Shown piece after piece: positions 1-10,876 of a DNA stretch of 64,000 nt. How positions within the stretch are numbered: the first letter of the stretch is position 1; every line of letters begins with the position of its first letter. The position numbers and the translations under genes are program-made. The notes beneath the pieces were generated by a model. It ran no database searches. It saw only the letters and a program-made list of their open reading frames with translations, and was not told the origin of the DNA. This DNA is from Acidobacteria bacterium OLB17 (GTDB lineage Bacteria; Acidobacteriota; Blastocatellia; Pyrinomonadales; Pyrinomonadaceae). Where the stretch lies: contig LLEU01000027.1 of NCBI GenBank assembly GCA_001567505.1, forward strand, positions 92,260 through 156,259. Direction: 5' to 3'.

Positions 1-1091
1 AATTCTGAATCGACCGCCGCATCGGTTCGCCCGAGCGAACGAAGTTCAAAACGGGAAATTTCCGACATCGCGTCCCTCAGTTCATCGCCGGACAGGAACA
101 GATGCTTTGGGTCGAGGGCAATATCACCATCGGAATCGACCGCTTCGAATCGTGCGGCCAGATTTTGATGCAGGCTGCGAACCGTCGTTTCGATGACCGA
201 CGGTTCGTCGAAGATGAGGATGCGTCCGTGCAAATGGTCCGACGCGGTCGCCGAAAGCGGGCGAATAAGCGGCAGCAGATATTCCCAACCGGAAAAATCC
301 TCGCCTTCTTTCGCGAAGGCGTTCCGGTCGGCGAGATTTCGCCCGTACTTCGGGTCACTCCAATGTGATTTGGCCACGTTCGCCCATTCGCTGAACGCCT
401 TCTCAGACACTGAGAACTCCCGCATCGGGGGAACGACCACCTCCGCAATATGCTCGACCGAACGCTGCGTTTCCGGATCGAACGAGCGCAGGGATTCGAC
501 CTCGTCTCCGAAGAATTCGACCCGAACGGGATCTTCCGCTCCGGCAGGCCAAATATCAACGATGCCGCCGCGAAATGAATACTGTCCCTGGCTCGCGACC
601 GGGTCCTCGAACAAATAGCCGGCCGCAATTAGCTTCCTGCGCACGTCGGCCGGTTCGAACCAATCGCCGGCCTTGATCGTAATACCTAGCTCAAGGATCT
701 CGTCAGGCGTCGGCGTACGAAAAAGGAGCGAGCGTACCGGGAGGACAACTATATCTATCGCGTTGTTTGCAAGTCCGAAAAGGGTGAGTGCGCGCGTCTC
801 TTTCGTGCCGGCGTGCGGCGACGTTCCGGAGTACGGATCGCCCTCGAATGCAGGCAGCTGTGCAACGGAAGGGGTCTCTTCCGAATTCATTGCGGCGAAC
901 GTCTCGATCTCCGCCGCATAGTTCTCGGCCTCAGCGTTCGACGCGGTTATGAAGGCGACCTTGCGCTTTAACTCCCGAAATGCGCGCGCCGCAAAGTAAG
1001 CGCGTGCCGACGGCGACGTAAGCCCGCTGACAGGGATCACGAGTGAGCCGGAACGAGCTTCATCTAACGCGGCTTCAAGGGAGCTCTTCAT
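1..1091 (-). CDS. mfd: Transcription-repair coupling factor Mfd, N-terminal part (runs off left edge)
   Basis: Mfd is the ATP-dependent translocase that displaces RNA polymerase stalled at DNA lesions and recruits UvrA. Only the first 363 residues are here: the gene starts at the ATG at 1091 and leaves the window at base 1. Seen in the sequence: the UvrB-homologous N-terminal module, with GQYSFRGGIVDIWPAG near residue 169 followed by RVEFFGDEVESLRSFD, the usual Mfd/UvrB signature pair. The RNAP-interaction, helicase and C-terminal domains lie outside. The reading frame is open throughout. It is divergent from lysS with 171 bp between the starts. Confidence 0.95.
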   Translation of the reverse strand, partial: MKSSLEAALDEARSGSLVIPVSGLTSPSARAYFAARAFRELKRKVAFITASNAEAENYAAEIETFAAMNSEETPSVAQLPAFEGDPYSGTSPHAGTKETRALTLFGLANNAIDIVVLPVRSLLFRTPTPDEILELGITIKAGDWFEPADVRRKLIAAGYLFEDPVASQGQYSFRGGIVDIWPAGAEDPVRVEFFGDEVESLRSFDPETQRSVEHIAEVVVPPMREFSVSEKAFSEWANVAKSHWSDPKYGRNLADRNAFAKEGEDFSGWEYLLPLIRPLSATASDHLHGRILIFDEPSVIETTVRSLHQNLAARFEAVDSDGDIALDPKHLFLSGDELRDAMSEISRFELRSLGRTDAAVDSE

Positions 1092-1262
1092 AGTCTAAAC
1101 ACGCAGAAACGCCACCCCAAAGCCTTTTGAGGGGCCTTGTGCGGTAGCTGTGGTCTGTTTGTTACGCTCTCACATCGGCTGTCCGCAAATCAAGTTCGCC
1201 TAGTGCGCTAAGCGTGTGATGTGGAATATCCACGCAAACTCTGCTTAAATTGAAGTTTTGCG

Positions 1263-2873
1263 ATGACACTACCTTCATTTGACGAAATCCTGGTCCCGAA
1301 CGACCAAACGCAGGCTCGCGAAGAGCATCTAGCGCGGTTCGCTGACCTTGTCGGGAACGCTTATCCGAGCAAGTTCGACCGCTCGGCGCTTTCGGGCAGG
1401 GAAGACACAATATCGAATCTAAAGGCCCACGGGCCGGTCGCTGCGGCATCGGACGTAATGGCGCAAGTTCGCGCGACCCTTGAACCCGGAACGCGGCCGC
1501 CTGCGGAGGTCAAGGACAAACTTAACGAAACGCTAAAGGAGCTTGGTACGGTACGGATCGCGGGCCGGATCGCAACGCCAATTCGCGGCAACTTCGTTCA
1601 TCTGACCGACGGACGCGAGAAGCTGCAGATCTACGCAAAGAAAGGACAGTTCACGCTCGCCCGGAATGACGGCGAAGCGGACCGTGATTCTGACCAAGCT
1701 TGGGAAGCGTGGCAGATCCTCGATCACGGAGATCTCATCGGCGTAGAAGGCTATCTTTTCGTGACGAATACGGGCGAAGTCAGTGTCCACGTCGAGCGTC
1801 TGTACTTCCTCGCGAAGGCTCTCTCGCCGATGCCCGACAAGATGCACGGGATCGAGGATGCTGAGATAAAGCAGCGGCAGCGATACCTCGACCTGATCGC
1901 ATCGAGCTTGAAGGTCGCAGGCGACGACGAAGGGCTTTCGACACGCGAGACTTTCGAGGTGCGGGCAAAGACGATCTCGTCCCTGCGTCGATTCCTTGAG
2001 GACAACGGCTATATCGAGGTCGAAACGCCGATGCTCACGCCGAAGGCCACGGGTGCGGCCGCAAAGCCCTTTAAGACGCACCACAACGCACTCGACATCG
2101 ACCTTTACGCTCGCATCGCACCCGAACTCTACCTCAAGCGGCTACTCGTTGGCGGCTTCGAAAAGGTGTACGAACTCAACCGCAATTTCCGCAACGAAGG
2201 CATCTCGTACAAGCACAATCCCGAATTCACGATGCTCGAATTCTATTGTGCCTATATGGACGTAAACGGGATGATGGACTTTTGCGAACGGATGATCCAA
2301 GAGAGCGTACGACGTGCGACGGGTGGATTGACCGTTAACTACGAACGGCATACGATCGATTTCTCCGCATTCCGGCGTCTCACTATGAAAGAGGCAATTG
2401 CAGAGACAGGACGATCCGAACCAATGTCCGATGATGGCCTTGTTGCCTGTTTTGAGGAGTTTGTGGAGCCGAACCTCATTCAGCCGACGTTCATCACGGA
2501 CTTCCCAAAATCCATCTCGCCGCTCTCGAAGGCTTCGCCCGAGAACCCGCAGGTGGCGGAGCGTTTCGAACTCTACATCAATGGAATGGAAGTCGCAAAC
2601 GGCTTTAGCGAGCTGAACGACCCGCGTGAGCAATACGAACGCTTTGTCGATCAGGCAGAGGCTCGCGAACGCGGAGATGACGAGGCGATGGTGCTTGATG
2701 AGGACTACGTTCGCGCGCTGTCTTACGGAATGCCGCCGGCGGCGGGAATTGGTATCGGCATCGACCGACTGGTGATGCTGCTGACGAATAAGCACTCGAT
2801 CCGGGACGTGATCTTGTTCCCGCATATGCGGCCCGAACGACGAGTGGAACAGGCCGAACAAGAGAACGAATGA
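1263..2873 (+). CDS. lysS: Lysine--tRNA ligase, class II
   Basis: Charges tRNA-Lys with lysine in the cytoplasm. The 536 residues hold an N-terminal OB-fold anticodon-binding domain (about 90-200) and a class II catalytic core. Visible class II motifs are motif 1 around [13 protein letters not shown], motif 2 around [20 protein letters not shown] (ATP and lysine binding) and motif 3 [13 protein letters not shown] near the C-terminus. The length is slightly above the usual 490-510 because of an N-terminal extension of about 30-40 residues. The stop overlaps the next start by 4 bp (ATGA), so lysS heads a three-gene unit with the 84-aa protein and ypdA. Confidence 0.97.
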   Translation: MTLPSFDEILVPNDQTQAREEHLARFADLVGNAYPSKFDRSALSGREDTISNLKAHGPVAAASDVMAQVRATLEPGTRPPAEVKDKLNETLKELGTVRIAGRIATPIRGNFVHLTDGREKLQIYAKKGQFTLARNDGEADRDSDQAWEAWQILDHGDLIGVEGYLFVTNTGEVSVHVERLYFLAKALSPMPDKMHGIEDAEIKQRQRYLDLIASSLKVAGDDEGLSTRETFEVRAKTISSLRRFLEDNGYIEVETPMLTPKATGAAAKPFKTHHNALDIDLYARIAPELYLKRLLVGGFEKVYELNRNFRNEGISYKHNPEFTMLEFYCAYMDVNGMMDFCERMIQESVRRATGGLTVNYERHTIDFSAFRRLTMKEAIAETGRSEPMSDDGLVACFEEFVEPNLIQPTFITDFPKSISPLSKASPENPQVAERFELYINGMEVANGFSELNDPREQYERFVDQAEARERGDDEAMVLDEDYVRALSYGMPPAAGIGIGIDRLVMLLTNKHSIRDVILFPHMRPERRVEQAEQENE

Positions 2874-3124
2874 GCAGTCAAGACGATCTTACGCCGGAAG
2901 AAGGCCGGCTTGCCTACACCATTATTTCCTCGCTGCTCGAAGGCCACGAGAAGCTCAGCGACCTGCTCGTCCTGATGGCGCATTCGATGGACGAGGACAC
3001 ACTTCAGGCGTTGACCGGCACGCCGCAGTGGGAAGCGTATCTCGGATCGAAGCGCGACCTCGAGCAAACAAGGTCGCAGGTCGATGACCTGATCGAGAAG
3101 CTTAAATTGCGTGAAAATGCTTGA
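2870..3124 (+). CDS. Small acidic hypothetical protein, 84 aa
   Basis: Not recognised. It is a soluble, acidic, probably all-helical protein. The N-terminal half ([20 protein letters not shown]) looks like one amphipathic helix, and the C-terminal 30 residues ([20 protein letters not shown]) look like a coiled coil. No signal peptide, membrane segment or cysteines. Its start overlaps the lysS stop by 4 bp and its end overlaps the start of ypdA, so it is translationally coupled to both. The coupling is the main support that it is a real gene. Function unknown. Confidence 0.75.
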   Translation: MSSQDDLTPEEGRLAYTIISSLLEGHEKLSDLLVLMAHSMDEDTLQALTGTPQWEAYLGSKRDLEQTRSQVDDLIEKLKLRENA

Positions 3125-4154
3125 CCTTCTGATCATCGGTGCCGGGCCCGCAGGGATCGCGGCGGCGTACGAGGCAAAATGTGCAGGCCTCGACTATCTT
3201 GTTCTTGAAAAAGGACTTATCGGGAATACGATCTACAATTACCCTGTCGGATTGACCGTCTTTTCCACCACGAACGAGCTCGAATTCACGGAAGGCGATC
3301 TTAAACCGGCCCGTGAAAAGCCGACCCGCGAAGAATTACTCTCCTATTACGTCCGATTCGTTCTTGATAACGATCTGAACGTCCGAACCGAAGAAGCTGT
3401 GCTCACGGTCGATGAGATAGAGCCGCACGTCTTCGCCGTTAAGACCGACAAGGCCGAATACAAAGCGAAGAATGTGCTGTTTGCGATCGGAGCGATGGAC
3501 CATCCGCGAAAGCTCAACGTTCCCGGCGAAGATCTGCCGCACGTCTTCGATCATTTTCGTGAGACTTATCCGTGGGTGCGAAAGAAGGCGCTTGTCATCG
3601 GCGGCGGGAACTCTGCGGGCGAGGCCGCCCTCTTCCTTGCGGAAGAAGGTGCCGAGGCGACACTCGCGATCTTTCGTGAGGATTGGACGAATACCGACCC
3701 AAAACAAGGCTGCATAAAGTATTGGGTAAAGCAGCCGCTCGAGAACGCTCTTGGCGAACACTGCCTGCGGCTTTTCTTTCTTGGCCGCGTTGTAGAATTT
3801 CGCACGGGCGAGACCGTTCTGGAGAATGACGCAGGCGAAAGGGCCGTGATCCCGACCGATGTCGTTTTCGTCTTGATCGGTTCTGATGCCGACCTTACTC
3901 TCCTAAAGAACCTTGGCGTTGCGACCGAAAATGGCAAGTACGGCGATGTGCCTGTCTATTCCGAGGAGACATTCGAGACGAATGTTCCGGGCGTCTTCGC
4001 AGCCGGGCATTTTACGAATCAACGCCACATCAAGGGCGCGATCGACGCCGCAAAGGCCCTTGTTCCGAGGCTTGCCGAACGCCTCCGTTCAAATGAAGAG
4101 CCGGCCACGCCCGAGAAGGCATGGCCGGCTGCCGCCTGCGAACAGGAAAGTTAG
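3111..4154 (+). CDS. ypdA: YpdA-family FAD-dependent oxidoreductase (putative bacillithiol disulfide reductase)
   Basis: Flavoprotein of the thioredoxin-reductase-like superfamily; YpdA/Bdr members reduce oxidised bacillithiol with NADPH. Visible: the N-terminal FAD motif [21 protein letters not shown], the family-typical [17 protein letters not shown] around residue 44, a second dinucleotide motif [20 protein letters not shown] near 163, and the C-terminal FAD contact [20 protein letters not shown]. There is no CxxC redox motif, as expected for YpdA rather than TrxB. Translation can start at the GTG at 3111 or the ATG at 3117. Both lie inside the preceding gene. Its end overlaps rpoD's end by a few bases (convergent). 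Confidence 0.88.
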   Translation: MKMLDLLIIGAGPAGIAAAYEAKCAGLDYLVLEKGLIGNTIYNYPVGLTVFSTTNELEFTEGDLKPAREKPTREELLSYYVRFVLDNDLNVRTEEAVLTVDEIEPHVFAVKTDKAEYKAKNVLFAIGAMDHPRKLNVPGEDLPHVFDHFRETYPWVRKKALVIGGGNSAGEAALFLAEEGAEATLAIFREDWTNTDPKQGCIKYWVKQPLENALGEHCLRLFFLGRVVEFRTGETVLENDAGERAVIPTDVVFVLIGSDADLTLLKNLGVATENGKYGDVPVYSEETFETNVPGVFAAGHFTNQRHIKGAIDAAKALVPRLAERLRSNEEPATPEKAWPAAACEQES

Positions 4155-5881
4155 CTCTGCTTGCCTTCGAGGAACGCCTTCAGGCGCCGCGAACGCGAAG
4201 GATGACGCAGTTTCCTCAAGGCCTTTGCTTCGATCTGGCGGATACGTTCGCGGGTGACCGCAAAATGCTGTCCGACCTCTTCAAGCGTGTGTTCCGAGCC
4301 GGTGTTCCCGAGTCCGAAACGCATCTTGATGACCTTTTCCTCACGCGGCGTTAGCGTCGCGAGAACTTCGTCCGTGATCTCGCGCAGGTTCGAGAATGTT
4401 ACCGATTCCGCAGGATTAAGGATCGAACGGTCCTCGATGAAATCGCCGAGGTGAGAATCTTCCTCTTCGCCGATCGGCGTTTCCAGTGAGATCGGTTCCT
4501 GTGCGATCTTCAAGACCTTTCGGACCTTCGAAACGGGAATATCCATCCGCTTTGCGATCTCCTCGCTCGTAGGTTCGCGGCCGAGTTCCTGCACGAGGAG
4601 CCGCGAGGTGCGGATGAGCTTATTGATCGTCTCGATCATATGGACGGGAATGCGGATAGTGCGGGCCTGGTCGGCGATCGCACGCGTGATCGCCTGTCGG
4701 ATCCACCACGTCGCATATGTTGAGAATTTATAGCCGCGTCGCCACTCGAACTTGTCCACCGCCTTCATCAGCCCGATGTTGCCTTCCTGAATGAGATCCA
4801 GGAACTGCAGGCCGCGGTTCGTATACTTTTTCGCGATCGAGACGACGAGGCGAAGGTTTGCCTCGACCAGCTCTCGTTTCGCTTTGTTCGTCTCGAATTC
4901 GCCGACACTGATCGTGTGATACGAGCGTTTGATCTCGACGATCGGCAGATGATACTTATCCTCGATCGCTGCCAGTACCGACTTTGCCGCATCGATCTGA
5001 GCCTTCAGCTCCTTCTTCGTCTTCGGGACAGGCTTTTTGGCGATCTTTTCTTCGCAGCGTTTGATGATGCGTTCAGCCGAGCGAATGTCGTCGACAACGT
5101 TACGGATCGAACCGATCAATTTCTGAAGCGCACGCTCGGTGAGATTCAGATTCTTGATCTCGTTCGCGATCTCAAGCCGCTGCCGTGCGGTCTTTCGCTT
5201 TAGGGTCAGGAGCCGTTTGCCGCCTTTCTTTCCAGCCTGTTTGTCCTGCTCTTTTATGAGCGAGATCCAGGTCTTCAAGGCGACCTTGAAATGCTCGCGG
5301 ATATTTTCCAAACCCTCGAGCGTCCAACGCATATACTCTTCGGCCTTGTCCTCTTCGACGGAGATCTCGGCCTGTTCGGAAAAGACGACGGTCTCGCGAA
5401 TACTCGCTTTTCCGGTCATCAGTTCTTCGGAGATAGCAAGCAGCCTTTCAACCGCGATCGGCGAACGCGAGATCGCCTTATGCGTCTTGATCTGGCCGCG
5501 CTCGATGCGCTGGGCGATCGAGACCTCGCCTTCACGATTCAAAAGCGGCACGACACCCATCTCGCGGAGATAGAGCCGCACCGGGTCGTTAGATTTATCG
5601 AGGACACCGGCCGAGAGATCAAGGTCGGAATCATCTTCTTCGTCCTCATCGGTGTCATCGAGGGCGAGGTCACCGGCGCGTTCGAGGAGCTTGGCGTCGG
5701 TTTCAGCGACGGAGATGTTCGCTCCTTCGAGGCGTTCGAGCACGTCTTCGAGCTCGTCCTCGGACATCATATTCTGCGGGATCTCGCGTTGGAGCTCGTC
5801 TAGGCTGAGGAATTTCTTTCGCTTGCCGAGGGCGAGCAGGCGATCCATCAGATCTTCTTTTTCGTCGTAATCAACTGACAT
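4151..5881 (-). CDS. rpoD: Primary sigma factor RpoD (sigma-70)
   Basis: Housekeeping sigma factor that directs RNA polymerase to -35/-10 promoters. All regions are visible in 576 residues: region 1.1 at the N-terminus, region 1.2 ([20 protein letters not shown]), a large acidic/basic non-conserved insert of about 200 residues, region 2 ([20 protein letters not shown]), region 3 ([16 protein letters not shown]), and region 4.2 ([20 protein letters not shown]). It lies 132 bp downstream of dnaG on the same strand, the classical dnaG-rpoD arrangement; rpsU, often third, is not adjacent. Sigma-70-like promoters proposed below fit this protein. Confidence 0.98.
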   Translation of the reverse strand: MSVDYDEKEDLMDRLLALGKRKKFLSLDELQREIPQNMMSEDELEDVLERLEGANISVAETDAKLLERAGDLALDDTDEDEEDDSDLDLSAGVLDKSNDPVRLYLREMGVVPLLNREGEVSIAQRIERGQIKTHKAISRSPIAVERLLAISEELMTGKASIRETVVFSEQAEISVEEDKAEEYMRWTLEGLENIREHFKVALKTWISLIKEQDKQAGKKGGKRLLTLKRKTARQRLEIANEIKNLNLTERALQKLIGSIRNVVDDIRSAERIIKRCEEKIAKKPVPKTKKELKAQIDAAKSVLAAIEDKYHLPIVEIKRSYHTISVGEFETNKAKRELVEANLRLVVSIAKKYTNRGLQFLDLIQEGNIGLMKAVDKFEWRRGYKFSTYATWWIRQAITRAIADQARTIRIPVHMIETINKLIRTSRLLVQELGREPTSEEIAKRMDIPVSKVRKVLKIAQEPISLETPIGEEEDSHLGDFIEDRSILNPAESVTFSNLREITDEVLATLTPREEKVIKMRFGLGNTGSEHTLEEVGQHFAVTRERIRQIEAKALRKLRHPSRSRRLKAFLEGKQS

Positions 5882-6013
5882 AATCGGAGTAAAGAATGTT
5901 CGATTGTGGTAAAGGTTAAATCGTTGTTCTAAAAATACTTAATAACGCTCGGTTAAGGCCTAAAGTTTCAGTCGGGCGGCCAAAACGGGCAAATTGCAAA
6001 GTATAACACAATC

Positions 6014-7868
6014 CTAAGCGTTTTTTGAGTCCAAACTACGCCAGATCTTTTCGAGTTCCATTTGTGCTTGAATCAGTTCGGCAAGTGCGGCCGAGTCGCC
6101 ATCCTGTTCGGCAAGTGCCGCGTCGCGACCTAGCTCGTCGATCCGGTTTCGGATAGCAAGCCTTCTAAGGGCGATAACGCAATTCTCGGCCTTTTCGAGG
6201 GCCTCATCCATTGCCTCGTCCTGCTCGCGAAATCTGGGCGTGATGAGGATCTCGCGTGCAAGCTCGAGCGTGGCCTCGTCGCCGTCGAGATGTTCAACGA
6301 TGGATTCGACGGAGACATCCTTTTTCTCACGGGAAATGGCGATGAACGCGGCATAGAGTTCCGCGGTCGCGAGGTTTTCGTAGTCGGTCACCTCGAGCCG
6401 CGGCAGGATCTCTGCCGCGAGTTCGCGATCGTGCACAAGGATCTTCAGAAGATCCTTTTCGGCGACGGTCACTTTTGCTCGGGCCGAACGCGATATCGCA
6501 CGCGCGGGGTCGATCGCGCGTGTATGCGGAGTCCTTGCCCCGGACGCGCCGTGCCAAAGCTCGCGCCGAAGTGCGGCATCATCTATCCCGAAGAAATCCA
6601 TCGCCTGATCGAAGCTCTCACGCTGCTGTACGTGATTGCGTATGGCGGCGATCACCGGCAGGAAATCCTCGACGGCCTCGGCCTTTTGCTTTGCGTTCGC
6701 GAGCTTTCGACCTTCGGCGGAGGCCGCAAGGGCGAACTGAAGGAATGGCGTCGCACGGCCCCGAAGCGCATTGTATTCGGCCTCGCCATTCTGCCGAATG
6801 AAATCGTCCGGGTCTTTGCCGTCGGGCAGTACGAGCACCTTGATGTCAAAATCGTGCGGCAGAAGGAGTTCGATCGCGCGCCTTGCGGCCTTCGTGCCGG
6901 CTTGATCGCCGTCGTAATTGATGACGACGCGTTTTTGTGAATCGCGAAAGCAGTTTCGCCTGCGCGTCCGTGAACGCTGTTCCGAGACTTGCGACGACGT
7001 TCTCGACGCCGTTCTCCACAAGTGCGATCAGGTCCAGATAGCCTTCGACAAGGATCGCAAAGCCCTTGCGACGGATCGCGTCGCGTGCCTGAAAGAGGCC
7101 GTAGAGGTTGTCGCCCTTGACGTAGCCTGCGGTCTCGGGCGAATTCAGGTATTTCGGATCGTCATCGGGTTTGATCGCACGGGCGCCGAAGGCAACGGGC
7201 CTTCCGGTAACGTCAAGGACGGGGAACATCAAACGGTTTCGGAAACGATCGTAAGTCCGTTCTTTCTCTTCGTTCACGCTTACGAGGCCAGACCGTGCGA
7301 TAAGCTTTTCGTCCGCGCCGAAATCGCGAAGCGCACCGAGCAGTGAATCCCAACTGTCGGGCGAATAGCCGAGCCGAAACTTATCGACCGTCGCATCCGA
7401 AAGCCCGCGCGCCGAGATATATGCACGCGCGGCCTTTGCGCCGGCCGAATCGGACGCAAGTTCATTTCGCCAAAGGTCGAGAGCGACGCCGTTCAATTCG
7501 ATCACCTGATCGGCAAGGTGTTTCCTTTCCTCGCGGGCCTTTTTCGAACGCTCATAGCTTTCGTCATCGACGAGCTCGGGCAAGATGTAGCCGGACATTT
7601 CGGCGACACGTTTCACGGCTTCGGGGAAGTTCAGGCCCTCCATCTCCATCAGGAAATTGAATGCCGTCCCGCCTTTCCCGCATCCGAAACACTTGTAAAA
7701 ACCCTTTGCAGGATTCACCGAGAACGACGGCGTTTTTTCCTGATGAAAAGGGCAGCAGGCCATCCAATTCGTCCCTTTTTTCTTCAGGTCCTGAGCATAC
7801 GGCTGTATTATCCGCACCAGATCGGCCCGGGTCTTGAGATCATCAATAACATACTGCGGATACAACAT
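6014..7868 (-). CDS. dnaG: DNA primase DnaG (one-base frameshift near 6932-6936)
   Basis: Synthesises RNA primers at the replication fork. It starts at the ATG at 7868. Seen: the CHC2 zinc finger near residue 38 (CPFHQEKTPSFSV then CFGCGKGG), the primase core, and Toprim acidic motifs (ILVEGYLDLIAL; later VVINYDGDQAG). The frame breaks after LLSRFTK: reading ACA AAA ACG gives a short wrong tail, while removing one A from the run of five at 6932-6936 (+ strand T5) gives FTKRVVINYDGDQAG and continues to 6014. The corrected protein is about 617 residues, normal for DnaG. I read this as a sequencing indel. It precedes rpoD on the same strand. Confidence 0.95.
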
Positions 7869-8078
7869 TTAGCGATTATTATCGAAGGTGCGGCCTAAAG
7901 GTTGCCACAGCGTATGTCCCATGCATCCGGCGGGACGCATAAGTGTCTGTGTTACCAATAGATTGCGGACAGAATGTTCAAAACATATCGAGAAAATGTC
8001 TCGCCGGCCCGGAAATCGAAATTATCGATGCAAGGATAGCACAATGGTGCATGAAATGAGGCAAATGTCCTCCGGCAA

Positions 8079-10469
8079 TTATTGCTTCAATTCGGCAATT
8101 GTAGCGCCATGGCCGCCCTGCGACGACGGCGCGAATTCGAAACGTTCGACGAGGTCACTGTTCTTCAGAAAATGGTGCACGTAATTCTTCAAAGCGCCTG
8201 TCCCGAACCCGTGAATGATGCGGACGCGGGGCGACGAGGCGAGATACGCTTCGTCGAGGAAACGATCGAGTTCGTATTCGGCGTCGGCTGTTGTCTTGCC
8301 GATCAGGTTCAACTCGACGGCGACATCTGCGGCGTCGATCGGCCGGTGCGTTGCTTTGGGTTTTGCGGCGCCCTTAGGAGCCGCTTCGGCCGGGAAAAGT
8401 TCGCTGATCTTTTGTCGGATCCGAATATTCCCGACGACGACCTGTGCGACGTCATCGTCGATCCGCTCGACCGTCCCGACGTTCCCGAACGTGGTCGTGA
8501 CGGCCGACCCGACGTCGATATCGCCTTCGAAGGGCTTGTTGGGTTGTGATGCCTTTCTTTCGGGCTGAGCCTTCTTAAGTTTGCCGAGCACGGCGCGATT
8601 CAGTTCGGCCTTTCGGGAACTGCGTTCTTTTTCGAGGCGATTTTTTAACGCCTTGTCGCGGATCGTTTCGAGGAATGCCTTGGACTGTCGGTCGAAATCC
8701 TCGACAGCGTTCGCAAGGAGCGTTTCGAACTCGCGTTCGCGCGCCTTCTCTTTCTGCTGAGCATCCTTTTCGAGAGAATTGAATTTCGAGGCGACCGCCT
8801 CGCGCTCTTCCTCAAGCGCGACGCGCAGGTCTTCAGCAAGGCGAGTCTCGGTCTGCAGACGCTGAAGGTAAGCTTCGGCCTCTCGGGCAGAAGTATCGAG
8901 ATGCCTGCGTGCTTCCTCAATGACCTTGTCGCGGATGCCGAACCGACGTGCGATCTCGATGCCGGACGACGCGCCCGCAAGGCCGGTCAGCAGGCGATAG
9001 GTCGGCTCGAGGCTTTTTTCGTCGAACTCGACCGAGGCGTTCACAACATTCGTGTCATTTGCCGCGTACATCTTCAGGCCGCGGTAATGCGTCGATGCGA
9101 TGACGTGGGCACCGCACGCGCGTCGAAAATGATCGACGATCGCAACGCCGAGTGCCGACCCTTCTTCAGGGTCCGTGCCCGTTCCCGCCTCGTCAAGCAG
9201 GATCAGTGCGGGCGATGAGCATTCGTCGATCATCGAGGCGATGTTCGACATATGCGATGAGAAGGTCGAAAGGTTCGCGTTCAGCGACTGATGGTCGCCA
9301 ATGTCTGCGAGCACCGACCGGTAGAACGGAATCGATGCCGCTTTTGCCGGCACCGGAAAGCCGGAGATCGCCATCAGGCTTAAAAGTCCCGCTGTCTTTA
9401 GGACGACGGTCTTGCCGCCGGCGTTCGCACCGGAAATTATCATCACGGAACGGCTCTCGGTCAATGAGAATGTGCTCGGGACGATATTTCGCGGCTTCGA
9501 TTCGGGCGGCGCCTGCGCGGCCGCTTCGCGAAGATTCTGTTCGAGAAGCGGATGCCGTGCAGAGTCCAGATCGAGCTCATTTTTTTCTGCGATCGACGGG
9601 ACGATACAGTCGAAGTTTCGGGCGAAACTCGTCTTTGCTTTGATCGCGTCAAGTTCCGCAACGGCGTCGGCGGCCGCTTCGATCTCGGAAAGATGCTCAC
9701 GTAAAAGGCCCGTGAGCGAATGCAGGATCCGCCCGATCTCGCGTTCCTCGAGGCCCTTTAGGTTCTGGATCTCGTTGTTCGCGTCGATCGTGTCGAGCGG
9801 TTCGATATAGACGGTCTGCCCGCTCGAAGAGAAGCCGTGTGCGACGCCGGAGACCTTGCCGCGGAAATCGGACTTGACCGGTATTACGAAACGATCGTTG
9901 CGTATCGTGACAATTGCGTCTTGTATCGCGTTACCGGCCGAACGCATTGCGGATTCGAGCGTTCGCGTCAACTGAGCCCGCCGGGAATTTATCTCGCGGC
10001 GTATCTTTGCGAGCTCGGGCGAAGCCGAATCATCGATCTCGCCGCCCGGAAGTATCTTGCGCGATATCTCGGACATCGCCGTAGAAAGTTTCGATGAAAA
10101 GGACGAGACGATCTGGCTAAGTGTCGGGCAATTCGCCTTTTCGCCTTCGATCACGCTTCGTGCGGCAAGGGCCTGGCTGCAGAGCGCCGCGATGGCGGTC
10201 AAGGAGAGAGCGTCGAGTGCGGCATTCTCGATACGAAGGATCGCGAGCGAGTTCGCCGGATCGTCGATATTCGAGAATGTCCAGTAAGCGTCCCGTTCCT
10301 CGGAAAGCCACAGCGTTTCTTTGACGGCGGAAAGCGAGCGTTCAAGTTCGAGCCGCGAGGCGAAAGGCCGGGCAGAAAGCACGAGGGCCGCACCTGCATC
10401 CGTCTGCGCGTTCTTTGCGACGAGTGCGAGCAGGCGGTCGAATTCCAATGTGTCAAGCGAGTAACTCAT
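8079..10469 (-). CDS. mutS2: MutS2 family ATPase/endonuclease with C-terminal Smr domain
   Basis: MutS2 proteins suppress recombination and in some bacteria split collided ribosomes. The 796 residues contain the MutS core and clamp region, a Walker A motif GANAGGKT, a Walker B segment (ALILLDEAGTGTDPEEG) and the ABC-type signature region, then a long coiled coil (about 510-640), a KOW-like beta segment, and a C-terminal Smr nuclease domain with HGFGTGALK. The usual LDLRG motif of Smr is LNLIG here, so the arginine is missing. This may weaken nuclease activity. The start is 8 bp from the end of the upstream DCC gene, so it belongs to that transcription unit. Confidence 0.95.
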   Translation of the reverse strand: MSYSLDTLEFDRLLALVAKNAQTDAGAALVLSARPFASRLELERSLSAVKETLWLSEERDAYWTFSNIDDPANSLAILRIENAALDALSLTAIAALCSQALAARSVIEGEKANCPTLSQIVSSFSSKLSTAMSEISRKILPGGEIDDSASPELAKIRREINSRRAQLTRTLESAMRSAGNAIQDAIVTIRNDRFVIPVKSDFRGKVSGVAHGFSSSGQTVYIEPLDTIDANNEIQNLKGLEEREIGRILHSLTGLLREHLSEIEAAADAVAELDAIKAKTSFARNFDCIVPSIAEKNELDLDSARHPLLEQNLREAAAQAPPESKPRNIVPSTFSLTESRSVMIISGANAGGKTVVLKTAGLLSLMAISGFPVPAKAASIPFYRSVLADIGDHQSLNANLSTFSSHMSNIASMIDECSSPALILLDEAGTGTDPEEGSALGVAIVDHFRRACGAHVIASTHYRGLKMYAANDTNVVNASVEFDEKSLEPTYRLLTGLAGASSGIEIARRFGIRDKVIEEARRHLDTSAREAEAYLQRLQTETRLAEDLRVALEEEREAVASKFNSLEKDAQQKEKAREREFETLLANAVEDFDRQSKAFLETIRDKALKNRLEKERSSRKAELNRAVLGKLKKAQPERKASQPNKPFEGDIDVGSAVTTTFGNVGTVERIDDDVAQVVVGNIRIRQKISELFPAEAAPKGAAKPKATHRPIDAADVAVELNLIGKTTADAEYELDRFLDEAYLASSPRVRIIHGFGTGALKNYVHHFLKNSDLVERFEFAPSSQGGHGATIAELKQ

Positions 10470-10477
10470 CCAAAAAC

Positions 10478-10876
10478 TCAGGCGAGGAAACGCCCGCGGA
10501 TCTCCGGCGTCGGCATCATACAGGCGTCCTTTTTGCCGAAAAGGCGATACCGATATTTCGCAAAGAGCCGATAGAAAAGGTCACGCACCGGCCTTGGGAT
10601 CACGACGAGAACCCCCGCCAAACTCCAGATGCCGCCAAGGCGACGCGCGATCTGCAGAGCGGCGTCCGAATGAAGATGAGCCTTGCCGCCTGCGATCAGG
10701 ATCACGGAATCAACGTCATCGGGGATCGAGTATTTTGCGACAAGTTCGCGGCCGATGTCGGATTGGAGCGGTGCGAAGCGAAAGACGCCCGCCTTGTCGC
10801 GCGTGATGATGAAATTCACGGCGGCATCGCAAAAATTGCAAACTCCGTCAAAGAGTACGATCGGTGCCTCGTCCAT
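10478..10876 (-). CDS. DCC-family thiol-disulfide oxidoreductase (DUF393)
   Basis: Small protein of about 132 residues with the defining N-terminal DGVCNFC motif (DxxCxxC), a thioredoxin-like family with an uncharacterised redox role. The later LFAKYRYRLFGKKDACM segment is typical of the family. The ATG at 10876 overlaps the msrB stop by one base (TGATG); a GTG at 10879 is an alternative start. Direct coupling to msrB, a methionine sulfoxide reductase, supports a thiol repair role, which is inference. No membrane segment or signal peptide. Confidence 0.88.
   Translation of the reverse strand: MDEAPIVLFDGVCNFCDAAVNFIITRDKAGVFRFAPLQSDIGRELVAKYSIPDDVDSVILIAGGKAHLHSDAALQIARRLGGIWSLAGVLVVIPRPVRDLFYRLFAKYRYRLFGKKDACMMPTPEIRGRFLA

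Noticed and set aside
6930..6940. Programmed +1 frameshift in dnaG
   Set aside because: The break is at a simple A5 run without a recoding signal, and many unrelated genes in the window show the same kind of one-base break. An indel error is simpler.
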